DNA of 64,000 nucleotides from Paraburkholderia youngii (GTDB taxonomy: Bacteria > Pseudomonadota > Gammaproteobacteria > Burkholderiales > Burkholderiaceae): NCBI RefSeq assembly GCF_013366925.1, contig NZ_JAALDK010000002.1, positions 62,001 through 126,000 of the forward strand. The letters run 5' to 3'. The notes below the pieces were generated by a model. That model did no database searches and was not told the origin of the DNA. It saw nothing but the letters and a program-made list of their open reading frames with translations. The position numbers and the translations under genes are program-made. How positions within the stretch are numbered: position 1 is the stretch's first letter; every line of letters begins with the position of its first letter. Below are positions 35,083-43,564 of this stretch, piece after piece.

Positions 35083-36309
35083 ATGAATCGTCCCGTTTAT
35101 GTGATCGTCGGCGCAGGGCAGGCTGGCGCAAATGCAGCCGCCGAACTACGCCGGCAAGGTTTCGAGGGGCGTGTCTTGCTGGTGGGTGACGAAGCGCATC
35201 CGCCTTACGAGCGTCCGCCGCTTTCGAAGGATGTGCTGTTGCGTCCCGAGCAAACACGCTGTGCCGTGCATGCGGATGATTTCTACGCCCAGCACGATAT
35301 CGAATTGCAGATCGGGGTGGCTGTCAGCACGCTCGATCGGCAAACGCGCAAGCTGACACTGGCGAACGGCACATCGATCGCATATGACAAGCTGCTGCTC
35401 GCGACCGGTGCGCAGGCGCGCCGGTTGCCGCTACTCGATGCTTTAGGCGAGAACGTGCATACGCTGCGCACACTCGACGACGCGCGCAAGCTCGCGAGCG
35501 AATTGCGCCCCGGCAAGCGCATTCTGCTGGTCGGCGCGGGCGTGATCGGGCTCGAACTCGCGTCGAGTGCGGTCGATCTCCGCGCGCAAGTCACCGTGAT
35601 CGAAGCTGCGCCATTGGCCATGGGGAGATGCGCGCCTGTGCTGCTCAGTCAGTTCCTGTGCGATGTTCATCGCGGGCGAGGGGTGACGTTTCACTTTGGC
35701 GCGACGCTCGCGAACGCCACGCGCGAAAACGGCGAGATCGTTCTGAATCTGCAGGACGGCACGCGAATTGCCGGCGACGCGGTGATCTGCGGTGTCGGCG
35801 CGCAACCCGACATTGCACTGGCGCGGTCCGCTGGGCTCGCGATCGATAACGGCATCGTGATCGATGCGGCGTGCCGTACTTCTGACGTGCATATCTACGC
35901 GGCGGGCGATGTCGCGAGCCGGCACGACGCGAGCAGCGGGACTTATCGACGCCACGAAACCTGGGACAACGCGCAAAAGCAGGGCATTGCGGCAGCGCGC
36001 GCCATGCTCGGCCTCGCGCCCGACGCGCAAACCGCGCCGTGGTTCTGGACCGATCAGTGCCGCCTGAACGTGCAGTTCGTCGGCGACATGTCCGCGCCGG
36101 ACTGGATCGTGCGCCGGCAACTCAACGAGCCACCTTGCATGTTGTTCGGGCTTGATGAAGCGGGCGCGCTGGTTGGCGCGATCACCGTGAACTTCGGCCG
36201 TGAAATGCGCAGCGTGCGGCAGTTGGTGGAGCGTCGCGCGAAGTTGGCGCGCGAGGTACTGCTCGATCCAGGGCGGACGATGCGCGAGATCGCCAAAGAA
36301 GTTGTTTGA
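35083..36309 (+). CDS. hcaD: Ferredoxin reductase of the phenylpropionate dioxygenase system
   Basis: A 408-residue FAD/NAD-binding reductase of the BphA4/HcaD type. The FAD motif is VIVGAGQAGANAAAELRRQG, the NAD motif is ILLVGAGVIGLELASSA and the C-terminal FAD motif is IYAAGDVAS. It oxidises NADH and reduces HcaC. The ATG at 35083 follows AGAAGGGATTC and is preferred over a TTG at 35062. It ends the hca operon. No meta-cleavage (mhp) genes for the product are visible in the window. Confidence 0.91.
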   Translation: MNRPVYVIVGAGQAGANAAAELRRQGFEGRVLLVGDEAHPPYERPPLSKDVLLRPEQTRCAVHADDFYAQHDIELQIGVAVSTLDRQTRKLTLANGTSIAYDKLLLATGAQARRLPLLDALGENVHTLRTLDDARKLASELRPGKRILLVGAGVIGLELASSAVDLRAQVTVIEAAPLAMGRCAPVLLSQFLCDVHRGRGVTFHFGATLANATRENGEIVLNLQDGTRIAGDAVICGVGAQPDIALARSAGLAIDNGIVIDAACRTSDVHIYAAGDVASRHDASSGTYRRHETWDNAQKQGIAAARAMLGLAPDAQTAPWFWTDQCRLNVQFVGDMSAPDWIVRRQLNEPPCMLFGLDEAGALVGAITVNFGREMRSVRQLVERRAKLAREVLLDPGRTMREIAKEVV

Positions 36310-36745
36310 AGGGGATTTGTCGAAGTAGGTCTGCTACGCTCAAAGGCTCACCCGGAGGCCTTATAGTCGGGGAAAGAGGCAGCGATCGAGATGATGAAGG
36401 TCCGATGGGAATTGCTCGACGAAAAAGCGGCCAACAGGCGCAAGCACGTCGTTTGACTCCGAAGGAAATCCTGACAAGCAGGCCAGCCATTTCCGACGAC
36501 ATAATCGGCCAGCACCGATGGAAGTCGGATTTACGGTTGCCTACGATGTTTTCGACCGAGGCGGAGGCAATGGCGGAACCCCGAAGGCGAGATATAACTC
36601 CGAGGTTGCATCGGCCGTTGGCATGACCACGCCGGGGCAGAGGGACTGGTGCGTCGCACCCGATTCGGAAAAAGGAGGTCGATGATGCGATCAATATTTG
36701 ACGGGACGGAGTGGGAGCCCGCAGCAAAGAAGACGATTGAATGAT
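36310..36745 (+). other. Disordered region after the hca operon, no supported gene
   Basis: About 435 bp of lower-GC sequence with only short open frames, including one of about 55 codons at 36518-36691. None could be matched to a family. Its base composition and the following transposase-like gene suggest remnants of acquired DNA. Confidence 0.4.
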
Positions 36746-37021
36746 ATGTCCGCATCCATACCACTGAGCGACGCGGACTGGGCCCGTATCGCCAGTCTTT
36801 TCCGGTTCGACGAAGCAAGGCGGTATGGAAAGACACCCAGGCATCCGCGCGAAATATTGAACGCGATATTATGGGTCTCGACACACCAAAAGGCATGGAC
36901 CTATTTGCCGCCGGACATGCCACCTGCACGGACCTGCTACATAAAGTGCCTGCAATGGCGACGCGATGGGACCTTGAGACAGGTGGAAGCCCTCCTCGGA
37001 CTGCGCATCGATTTCCGCTAA
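36746..37021 (+). pseudogene. IS5-like transposase N-terminal fragment (DUF4096 type)
   Basis: A 91-residue frame beginning [15 protein letters not shown] and containing [20 protein letters not shown] and [10 protein letters not shown], the layout of the N-terminal DUF4096 domain of IS5-family transposases. The catalytic DDE part is missing, so this is a remnant rather than a working element. It marks the right edge of the hca segment and may record how the region was assembled. No terminal inverted repeats were identified. Confidence 0.6.
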
Positions 37022-37186
37022 CGCTTGCCAATTCATATCTTTCTCTGCTTATACTCATAGTCGCCTGAACGGCTCACGCCCAGGTCCCACGCTGCACGCC
37101 GATAAGAAACCACGACGTCAGTCGACAATACGGCACGCGATCCACGTTTTGGAACCGCAGTTCTTACATATCGGGTGGGACCACTT

Positions 37187-38254
37187 ATGCGAAATCGTGC
37201 TTTTGGTGCTGCAATTTCATCGTTGCTGCTGGCAGGCGCAGCAGCTTCACCGGCCATCGCGCATGCCGACGACGGCTTCGCGCAGGACGACGGCGCATCG
37301 CATGGCCGTCCGGTCAAGGTGATGATCATTTCGATGTTCGGTCCGGAAGGCCAGGTGTGGCTCGATCATCTCGGACCGTGGCAGGACATCCCCGTCGCGG
37401 GCCTGTCTCCTGACTATCCCGCAGTGCACTGCAATCGCCAGGAGGTGTGCGTGATGACGACGGGCATGGGGCACGCGAATGCCGCCGCGTCGATCATGGC
37501 GCTGACGTTCTCGCCTCGTTTCGACTTGCGTCATACGTACTTCATGGTGGCAGGCATCGCGGGTATCGATCCGCAGCAGGGGACCGTAGGTTCCGCTGCG
37601 TGGGCCAACTGGCTCGTCGACTTCGGGATTCAATGGGAGATCGACGGGCGCGAAATTCCGCCGGGCTGGAACACCGGCTATCTCGGCATCAACACAACGG
37701 GCCCGACGCAGAAGCCGCCGCTCGACTATCGCAGCGAAGTGTTCCAGCTCAATCCGGCGCTTTCGAATGCGGCATTCGCGCTGTCGCGCAACGTGACGCT
37801 CACCGACGACGCACAGGCGCAGGCTGCCCGCGCCAAATACAACTATGCGCCCGCGAACCGTCCGCCCACAGTGATCCAATGCGATACGCTGGCGGGCGAC
37901 ACCTGGTGGTCGGGCACCGATCTCGGCGAGCGCGCGCGGCAATGGACGAAAATCCTGACCGACGGCAAGGGCACCTATTGCACGACGCAGCAGGAAGACA
38001 ACGCCACTTTCGAGGCGTTGACGCGCGCGGCGAGCGCGCATCGTGTTGACCTGGACCGTGTAGCGGTGCTGCGCGCCGGCTCGGACTTCGACCGGCCTTA
38101 CGCGGGCCAGTCGAGCGCGGACAACCTGCTCAACTACGCGTCACAGGGCGGCTTCACGATCGCGATCAACAATCTGTTCCTGACGGGCAATTCGCTCGTG
38201 CAGGACATCGTCACGCATTGGGGCGAGTGGCGCGACGGCGTACCGCGGCGGTAG
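37187..38254 (+). CDS. Purine nucleoside permease-like protein (NUP family)
   Basis: A 355-residue protein with a signal peptide ending near AIAHAD (about residue 28) and the NUP-family pattern KVMIISMFGPEGQVWLDHLGPW, TGMGHANAAASIMAL and YFMVAGIAGIDPQQGTVGSA. The fold is that of nucleoside phosphorylases. The family name derives from a fungal purine nucleoside permease; in bacteria the role is unsettled, and a periplasmic nucleoside-binding or cleaving function is possible. GGGTGGGA lies before the ATG at 37187. It has no operon partners. Confidence 0.83.
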   Translation: MRNRAFGAAISSLLLAGAAASPAIAHADDGFAQDDGASHGRPVKVMIISMFGPEGQVWLDHLGPWQDIPVAGLSPDYPAVHCNRQEVCVMTTGMGHANAAASIMALTFSPRFDLRHTYFMVAGIAGIDPQQGTVGSAAWANWLVDFGIQWEIDGREIPPGWNTGYLGINTTGPTQKPPLDYRSEVFQLNPALSNAAFALSRNVTLTDDAQAQAARAKYNYAPANRPPTVIQCDTLAGDTWWSGTDLGERARQWTKILTDGKGTYCTTQQEDNATFEALTRAASAHRVDLDRVAVLRAGSDFDRPYAGQSSADNLLNYASQGGFTIAINNLFLTGNSLVQDIVTHWGEWRDGVPRR

Positions 38255-38402
38255 CGGGTTTGCGGCTTGGTGAAGCACAGCGCGTGTCGGTCTGCACAGC
38301 GATTCTGTCTGTGGTTGTCGTGGGCGGCCGATTGGAGAACGGTGGCCACGACAACGCAACGGGCGGTACGCTCGGCGCACCGCCGCCTGCAGTCTTCGTC
38401 AG

Positions 38403-38597
38403 TCATGCAACGCGCAGCGTCGTGTCGATGCGCGTGCCGCGCCTGATGAACAGCGTGCCCAGCGTCTTTTCGCAGATATCGGCGAGGCGGGCGCGTTGTG
38501 TCTCTTCAAGCGGTCCGTCGACGGCAACGTCGCGGCAGATGTACTGGGTGCCGTCGTGGTCCGCATTGCGTCGGCCATCCCGGAACTCGCATATCAA
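38403..38597 (-). pseudogene. C-terminal fragment of an OsmC-family protein
   Basis: About 60 residues that end in the OsmC-family tail: QRARLADICEKT followed by IRRGTRIDTTL, where intact members read EKTPVTxxL or EKCPVHRTL. The N-terminal domain with the redox cysteine is missing, so the fragment should not be functional. Confidence 0.5.
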
Positions 38598-38711
38598 GGT
38601 GGACAGACGGATTCCGAGGTTTAATCACGTGGCGCTTAATTGCCGCTAATAAAAACCATGTCATCTGAAAACGTCGGGTGAACGTTTGTCTCTACACGCC
38701 ACTGAGTCCGT

Positions 38712-39404
38712 TCAGATAACAGAGCGAGAAGCGATTGCTGATCCTTTGGCAATTGCGCGCAACGCAGCGTAGTCCAGAATTGATATCTGATGACGGCCCC
38801 GTTTTGCGAGCACGCCGCGTCGCGTAAGTGACGCAAGAACTCGGGAGACTGTCTCTCGGCTCACATTTGCCATTGCTCCAAGCGATGCGTGACTCGGAAG
38901 TTCAATTGTCTGCTGCTCACTGCTAGCTGCGCCGATGAGGGTCGAAACAATCCAGGCAGACACTCTCGCGGTAGCGCCCAGAACACCTTGGTCCGTTTGG
39001 CGCTTCGCCAGATCCCGAACCAATTGAGCCAGACATCCATTCAATGCGCTCGCAACTTCTGGCTCGCGAAAAATCCGGCGCGCGTCGGAGCGACTGATCA
39101 GAGCGACGCTGCTGTCACGGGTGGCGACAATATTGCCAGGCAACGGCATGTCATTGATGGCCGACACGGCGCCGACCATTTGGCCGGCACTGGCCGTACC
39201 AATGGGGATCTCATGTCCGTCTTCCGATAATGCACTCACTCGCAGGTGGCCGGCTAACAGCATAACTAAAGGCGAAGCAGTATCGCCCTGAAAACATACA
39301 TAATCACCCGTTTTGAATTCGCTAATGCGCGCCACCTGCCTTGCAAGGCTGAGTACTTGCTCATCAGATGTTTTGAATAGCGTTTGTTCCCTGAGTCTTT
39401 CCAT
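38712..39404 (-). CDS. Crp/Fnr family transcriptional regulator
   Basis: A 230-residue regulator with an N-terminal cyclic-nucleotide-binding-type beta barrel (FKTGDYVCFQGDTASPLVMLLAGHLRV) and a C-terminal winged helix with recognition helix ANVSRETVSRVLASLTRRGV. It lacks the N-terminal cysteine set of FNR, so an oxygen-sensing cluster is not evident. AAGGCAACG precedes the ATG. The target is unknown; neighbours are remnants. Confidence 0.86.
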   Translation of the reverse strand: MERLREQTLFKTSDEQVLSLARQVARISEFKTGDYVCFQGDTASPLVMLLAGHLRVSALSEDGHEIPIGTASAGQMVGAVSAINDMPLPGNIVATRDSSVALISRSDARRIFREPEVASALNGCLAQLVRDLAKRQTDQGVLGATARVSAWIVSTLIGAASSEQQTIELPSHASLGAMANVSRETVSRVLASLTRRGVLAKRGRHQISILDYAALRAIAKGSAIASRSVI

Positions 39405-39559
39405 CGTTGCCTTGCAGTACCAGTAACTCTCTTGCAGAAAGAGGCATTTTAGGTGCGACTTTTAAGCATTGTTAAATCCTTTTTTCGATTGGACGTAATT
39501 GAATGAAAAGTTTCGAGGAAAAACTGGTGCGCAAACGTTGTACTCGAATTCTCAGAAAA

Positions 39560-39930
39560 AAATGCCGTCGTTTTTGTGCAACAAACTTTGTTTCCACGGG
39601 CGCTCCGCTGTCGTCGACGACGATCGCGGAGTCGAGGCTCGGGCGTCGGTCGGCAGTCGTGCGTCCGCCCAGGCCGCAAAGGCCGCGGCCTCGCAATAGC
39701 TGATGTGCATGACGGGTGCATCGAGATCCAGAGGTTTGAGGCCATTCGCTTGCATAGAGCCGGTACGTCATGGCGGGTGCCGCGCTGGTCCAGAGGGTAT
39801 GAGCGACCACGCCGGCCGAGACCCAGAAACTGGCCCGGTGGCCAAATGCGGGATGCGTGTATCCACGGGTGCTCCCGCTGTGAATCCCAGGAGCAGTCGG
39901 GCAGGCTGTATGGGTCATGGCCGTCTCCAC
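39560..39930 (-). pseudogene. Broken SUMF1/EgtB-like (formylglycine-generating enzyme family) gene
   Basis: On the minus strand, one frame reads RGYTHPAFGHRASFWVSAG and a second frame continues with [19 protein letters not shown] then [15 protein letters not shown]. These match, in order, the GGY..PxxWxS and PVxHVSxxEAxAFARWAGxRLPTEAEWE region of EgtB and related SUMF1-domain proteins. The two frames show at least one frameshift, and both ends of the gene are missing. It is a decayed gene between the Crp/Fnr gene and the SDR cluster. Confidence 0.5.
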
Positions 39931-39935
39931 CGGTA

Positions 39936-40685
39936 TCAGAGCTTCGAGCCGCCATCGACACGCAGCGTGTCACCCGTCACCCAGCGTGCCGCATCGGATG
40001 CGAGGAAGAGGGCTGCGCCTGCGATGTCGTCGGGTTGCGCCACGCGCTTGAGGGCCTGTATGCCGAGGGTGAAGTCCCGCCCGGCATCGGTTTTGGCGAA
40101 GTTCGACATGTCAGTTTCAACAACGCCCGGCGCGATTGCGTTCACGCGGATGCCGCGCTCGCCAAGCGCTGCGGCGAAATGCTTGACCAGTGTGTCGATT
40201 GCTCCCTTGCTCGCGGCGTAGGCTGACAGATTGCCAACCGAAGCGCGGGCTGCAAGTGAGGACAGCAGGACCACGCTACTGCCCTCGCCCAGCACGGGCA
40301 GCAGTTGCTGGACGAGGAAGTATGGGGCGCGCACATTGACGGCGAACAACCGGTCGAAATCCTCTACTGTCGTTTCCGCGATCGACGAGGCCTTCGAGAT
40401 GCCGGCATTCGCAACGAGAATGTTAAGACGCTCGCCAATCAGCCCGCGTACCTGACGGGCCAGTTCGTGAGGGCCGTTCGCGGCGCTCAGGTCTGCGGCG
40501 ACCTTGTCGGCAGAACCACCCGAAGCACGGATCGCCTCGACGACGGAATTCGCAGCCTTCTCGTCGCTGCCGAAGTGCACGAGCACGCGCGCGCCTGCTG
40601 CTGCCAGAGCCAGTGCGGTTGCGCGGCCGATGCCGCGGGAAGCGCCCGTGACGAGTGCAGTTTTGCCGTGAAGATTAGTAGACAC
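39936..40685 (-). CDS. SDR family oxidoreductase (copy A)
   Basis: A 249-residue classical short-chain dehydrogenase: cofactor motif TGASRGIG, NAG motif ANAGIS, serine region LLSSLAARAS and active-site YAASKGAI. It starts at GTG 40685 behind AAGGAGAATTAATT. It is the last gene of the LysR-linked cluster and a clear paralogue of the SDR at 44834-45580, sharing long identical runs such as VNVRAPYFLVQQ. The substrate is unknown. Confidence 0.88.
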   Translation of the reverse strand: MSTNLHGKTALVTGASRGIGRATALALAAAGARVLVHFGSDEKAANSVVEAIRASGGSADKVAADLSAANGPHELARQVRGLIGERLNILVANAGISKASSIAETTVEDFDRLFAVNVRAPYFLVQQLLPVLGEGSSVVLLSSLAARASVGNLSAYAASKGAIDTLVKHFAAALGERGIRVNAIAPGVVETDMSNFAKTDAGRDFTLGIQALKRVAQPDDIAGAALFLASDAARWVTGDTLRVDGGSKL

Positions 40686-40738
40686 AATTAATTCTCCTTG
40701 GATTATGTCTCGAAAATTCGGATGTAGCGATCAACGAC

Positions 40739-41584
40739 TCAGGAAAGGAACCTGGAAACGTCTTCCACGAAACGCTCGGGGTATTGATAGAGCGAGCCGT
40801 GATTGGCGTCCGGATAGATGACCAGTTGGGCATTCGGGATGTGCTGGCGCAGAATCAGCGAATTGACCGTGTAGATGATCACGTCGTTGTCGCCATTGAC
40901 GACCAGAGTTGGCTGGCTGAGTGCAGACAGGTAGGCATACGGGTTGTCTTGCGGCGCGCCCCATTTCGCGAGTGCCGCGAGCTGAGCCGATGCCACGGCT
41001 TCGTTGGCCGCCGGATCACGGTTCTCCGTGCGAAGGCGGAAGCGTTCGAGGAACGCACGTCCGGCCGTCTGGCTGGTTCCGGTCGGCGAGAAATGGACGC
41101 GCAGCCAGAGATGGTCCGGTTCGGCATAGGTCGCGCCGAAGATTTCCTGCGCTTCGGGCGTCAGCGAGGCCATGCGTTCTCCGCTGCGCGGGCCCGTGCC
41201 GACGAGGATCAGGCGGCGAACCAGCGTGGGCTCCGCAATGGCGAGCGTCTGTGCAATCAGGCCGCCCATCGAGAATCCCAGTACATCGACCTGTTCGAGA
41301 CCGAGCGCACGGATGAATGCGGCAGCGTTGGCCGCCATTTCCTCGATCGATTCGGGAACGCTGCCCGAACTACTCGAAATGCCGGCGTTGTTGAACAGGA
41401 TGACCTCACGTCCGGCGGCGAGGCCGTCGGTTACGGCGGGGTCCCAGTGATCCATGGTGCCGGTGAAGTGGATGTTCATCACAAGCGGCACGCCGATGGG
41501 ATTCCCAAAGCGACGATAGGCGAACCGGATGCCGTTTGCTTCGACGTACTGGGTCGGTGCGGTCTGGTGCGTATGGCGGGTCAT
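40739..41584 (-). CDS. Alpha/beta hydrolase
   Basis: A 281-residue alpha/beta-hydrolase fold protein. The nucleophile elbow is GFSMGG with Ser105, the acid is likely in VVNGDNDVIIY and the histidine in DANHGSLYQYP. Such enzymes hydrolyse esters, lactones, epoxides or C-C bonds. The ATG at 41584 follows AAGGATCGCAATC and starts the family alignment. A copy of the cluster's promoter-like element lies upstream at 41737-41780, so this gene and SDR copy A may have their own promoter. Confidence 0.87.
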   Translation of the reverse strand: MTRHTHQTAPTQYVEANGIRFAYRRFGNPIGVPLVMNIHFTGTMDHWDPAVTDGLAAGREVILFNNAGISSSSGSVPESIEEMAANAAAFIRALGLEQVDVLGFSMGGLIAQTLAIAEPTLVRRLILVGTGPRSGERMASLTPEAQEIFGATYAEPDHLWLRVHFSPTGTSQTAGRAFLERFRLRTENRDPAANEAVASAQLAALAKWGAPQDNPYAYLSALSQPTLVVNGDNDVIIYTVNSLILRQHIPNAQLVIYPDANHGSLYQYPERFVEDVSRFLS

Positions 41585-41736
41585 GATTGCGATCCTTTCA
41601 GAGGTAAGTTCAGCAGATGTTCTTTTCCGGTATGTCTGAAATGCATGGGGGTGCTGCTTTTGCAATCCAGTTCCCCGCCTGGAAATCTCGTGGGGCGGTG
41701 CCTGTTGATGGGTACTGTATGCGCTGGCTGGCAACA

Positions 41737-41780
41737 GGAAAAAGACTTTGTAGGCAAGCGGCCATGCCTGAGGGGTATGG
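41737..41780. promoter_or_regulatory. LysR-type promoter element, copy 1
   Basis: GAAAAAGACTTTGTAGGC starts at 41738, and the dyad CATGCC-TGAGG-GGTATG begins exactly 25 bp later at 41763. The dyad contains a T-N11-A LysR box. The element faces the minus-strand hydrolase gene about 155 bp downstream. The same two-part arrangement recurs at 45671 and 48552. Confidence 0.65.
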
Positions 41781-41811
41781 GGCATGCATGGCTGCGCGTT
41801 GCTTGCGCGAA

Positions 41812-42213
41812 TCAGGACGGAAAACGTTCGCCGAACATGGGCAGGCCGCTGACGGACTGCGCCGCACTGGCCTCGTCCTGGAGCACGTCCCAGTGTTCGG
41901 CCAGCTTGCCGTCCTCGAAGCGGACGATATCGGCGGCAATCCATGCGGTTGGCCTGCCATTCCCGGAAAACCGGCCATGAGCAATCACGTAATCACCTTC
42001 TGCCACCACGAGCTGATTCTCGTAACGCAAGGTGTCGGGCAGGGTTCGGATCAGGCCGAACAGTCCTTCACGTCCGGGCGCAATGTGGGCGCTGTGCTGG
42101 ATATAGGAATCCGACCAGAAGCGCTCGGCGGCAGCGTAGTCGCGCTGGTTGAAGAGCGTATCGAAGGCTTCGAGGAGCAGTGCCTTGTTCTGTGCGGGGG
42201 TGGTCGTGGTCAT
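41812..42213 (-). CDS. SnoaL-like/NTF2-fold protein
   Basis: A 133-residue protein of the SnoaL-like polyketide cyclase/NTF2 superfamily: AFDTLFNQRDYAAAERFWSDSYIQHS and VRFEDGKLAEHWDVLQDEA are characteristic. Family members are small enzymes or ligand-binding proteins. The ATG at 42213 lies six bases after GGAG and is preferred over the one at 42225. It sits between the DUF3237 and hydrolase genes. Confidence 0.85.
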   Translation of the reverse strand: MTTTTPAQNKALLLEAFDTLFNQRDYAAAERFWSDSYIQHSAHIAPGREGLFGLIRTLPDTLRYENQLVVAEGDYVIAHGRFSGNGRPTAWIAADIVRFEDGKLAEHWDVLQDEASAAQSVSGLPMFGERFPS

Positions 42214-42231
42214 GTTGTTCTCCAATGAGTA

Positions 42232-42735
42232 TCAGAGCACTTCAAATACGCTGTACACGGGGCCGTACGCGAAGCGGTGGCCGAGGCCGACGGCCAGAAT
42301 GCCGTTAAGCCATTCGTAGCGTCCGGTCGGCGCTTCGAACACTGGGTTGATTCGGAAGTAGTAGCTTGCGGGGTCGACGACTTCCCCATGTTCCAGGCGT
42401 TGGATTACGTCGGTCGGACCATGCCGGACGCCGTGGTAGGACATCAGGAGGCTGACGCCGTCGTCGGTGCGCAGCATGAGGCGCACGTCGTGCGTCGTGC
42501 CGGTATCACCACGTACGGCCTGCCAGTCATTACTGCCGTCCAGCACGGTACCGGTGAGCCGGTCGCCCTGGAATGTGCCGGACTCAACGATGCCGACGCG
42601 GCGCAAGGCGCCCGGTGTCTGACCGACCGTCACGATTGGCTTGACGCCTAGACGGACCACGAACAGCGGTCGCGTCCGGACTTCCTTCATGACCGCGGGT
42701 AGGTCGTCAAATTGGGGCGTATGGCTTGTCGACAT
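42232..42735 (-). CDS. DUF3237 domain protein
   Basis: A 167-residue protein of the DUF3237 family, with the pattern GVKPIVTVGQTPGALRRVG, GTVLDGSNDWQ and the terminal RYEWLNGILAVGLGHR. The family forms a small beta-barrel and often occurs beside SDR and hydrolase genes; no biochemical role is firmly known. GAGAGGAAAACACC precedes the ATG. It is 25 nt after the SDR (copy B) gene. Confidence 0.85.
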   Translation of the reverse strand: MSTSHTPQFDDLPAVMKEVRTRPLFVVRLGVKPIVTVGQTPGALRRVGIVESGTFQGDRLTGTVLDGSNDWQAVRGDTGTTHDVRLMLRTDDGVSLLMSYHGVRHGPTDVIQRLEHGEVVDPASYYFRINPVFEAPTGRYEWLNGILAVGLGHRFAYGPVYSVFEVL

Positions 42736-42760
42736 GGTGTTTTCCTCTCATCCCACGGAT

Positions 42761-43507
42761 TCAGGCGGTCCTGCCGCCGTTGACGCGCAGGATTTCGCCG
42801 GTCATGTAGCTGGCGTTGCCCGATCCGACGAAGACGATAGCCTCGGCAATTTCCTCGGGCGTTCCGGCGCGTTTGAATGGGACGCTCGACAGCATGGCGG
42901 CCTTGCGCTCGGCGGATCCGGTTAGCCGGGTGAGCATCTCCGTGTCGATGGGGCCGGGCGCGACGGCATTCACGCGCACGCCCGACGCGGCCGCTTCCAG
43001 TGCCGCAGACTTTGTGAGGCCTTCGACGGCATGCTTGCTGGCCGTGTAAATGGACATGCCAGCGGCGCCGCGCAAGCCCATCGTCGACGACACGTTGACG
43101 ATGCTGCCGCACTGCTGGGCCGTCATCACGCACAGCTCGTGCTTCATCGCGAGCAGGGTGCCGAGCACGTTGGCGTCGAAGACGGCGGCGTAGCGCTCGG
43201 GCGTCTGCTCCGTGACCGGGCCCGATTCTCCCTCGACGCCGGCCGCGTTGACGGCGATGTCGAGTCGACCAAAGCGTGCGACGGTGCCTTTGACTAGCGC
43301 TTCGACCTGCTCTTCATGGCGAACGTCTGCCTGGATGAATTCGGCTTCGATGCCGGTTGCGCGCAGTTCTTCGGCGAGCTTCTCGCCGACTTCAGCCCTG
43401 CGCCCGGCGAGCACAACGCGGGCTTTTTCGCGGGCAAAGACGAAGGCCGTGGCGCGGCCAATACCGGACAGTGCGCCGGTGATCAGTACAACGGGTGCGT
43501 TATTCAT
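42761..43507 (-). CDS. SDR family oxidoreductase (copy B)
   Basis: A 248-residue classical SDR with TGALSGIG, NVSSTMGLRG and active-site YTASKHAVEG, plus the C-terminal RVNGGRTA. It is the paralogue of the SDR at 47607-48353 (shared ADVRxEEQV-like and KHELxVMTAQQ segments). It belongs to the glucose-dehydrogenase/3-oxoacyl reductase-like subgroup; the substrate is unknown. Confidence 0.87.
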   Translation of the reverse strand: MNNAPVVLITGALSGIGRATAFVFAREKARVVLAGRRAEVGEKLAEELRATGIEAEFIQADVRHEEQVEALVKGTVARFGRLDIAVNAAGVEGESGPVTEQTPERYAAVFDANVLGTLLAMKHELCVMTAQQCGSIVNVSSTMGLRGAAGMSIYTASKHAVEGLTKSAALEAAASGVRVNAVAPGPIDTEMLTRLTGSAERKAAMLSSVPFKRAGTPEEIAEAIVFVGSGNASYMTGEILRVNGGRTA

Positions 43508-43564
43508 GCTGCTGCTCCGGCCGGGTAGAGTTCTGTGCAGGAAACGGAAGCCCGCTGGAATAGT

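Noticed and set aside
36391..36691. Short open frames at 36391 and 36518 as genes
   Set aside because: No family similarity, no convincing ribosome site, and the surrounding sequence looks like decayed mobile DNA.
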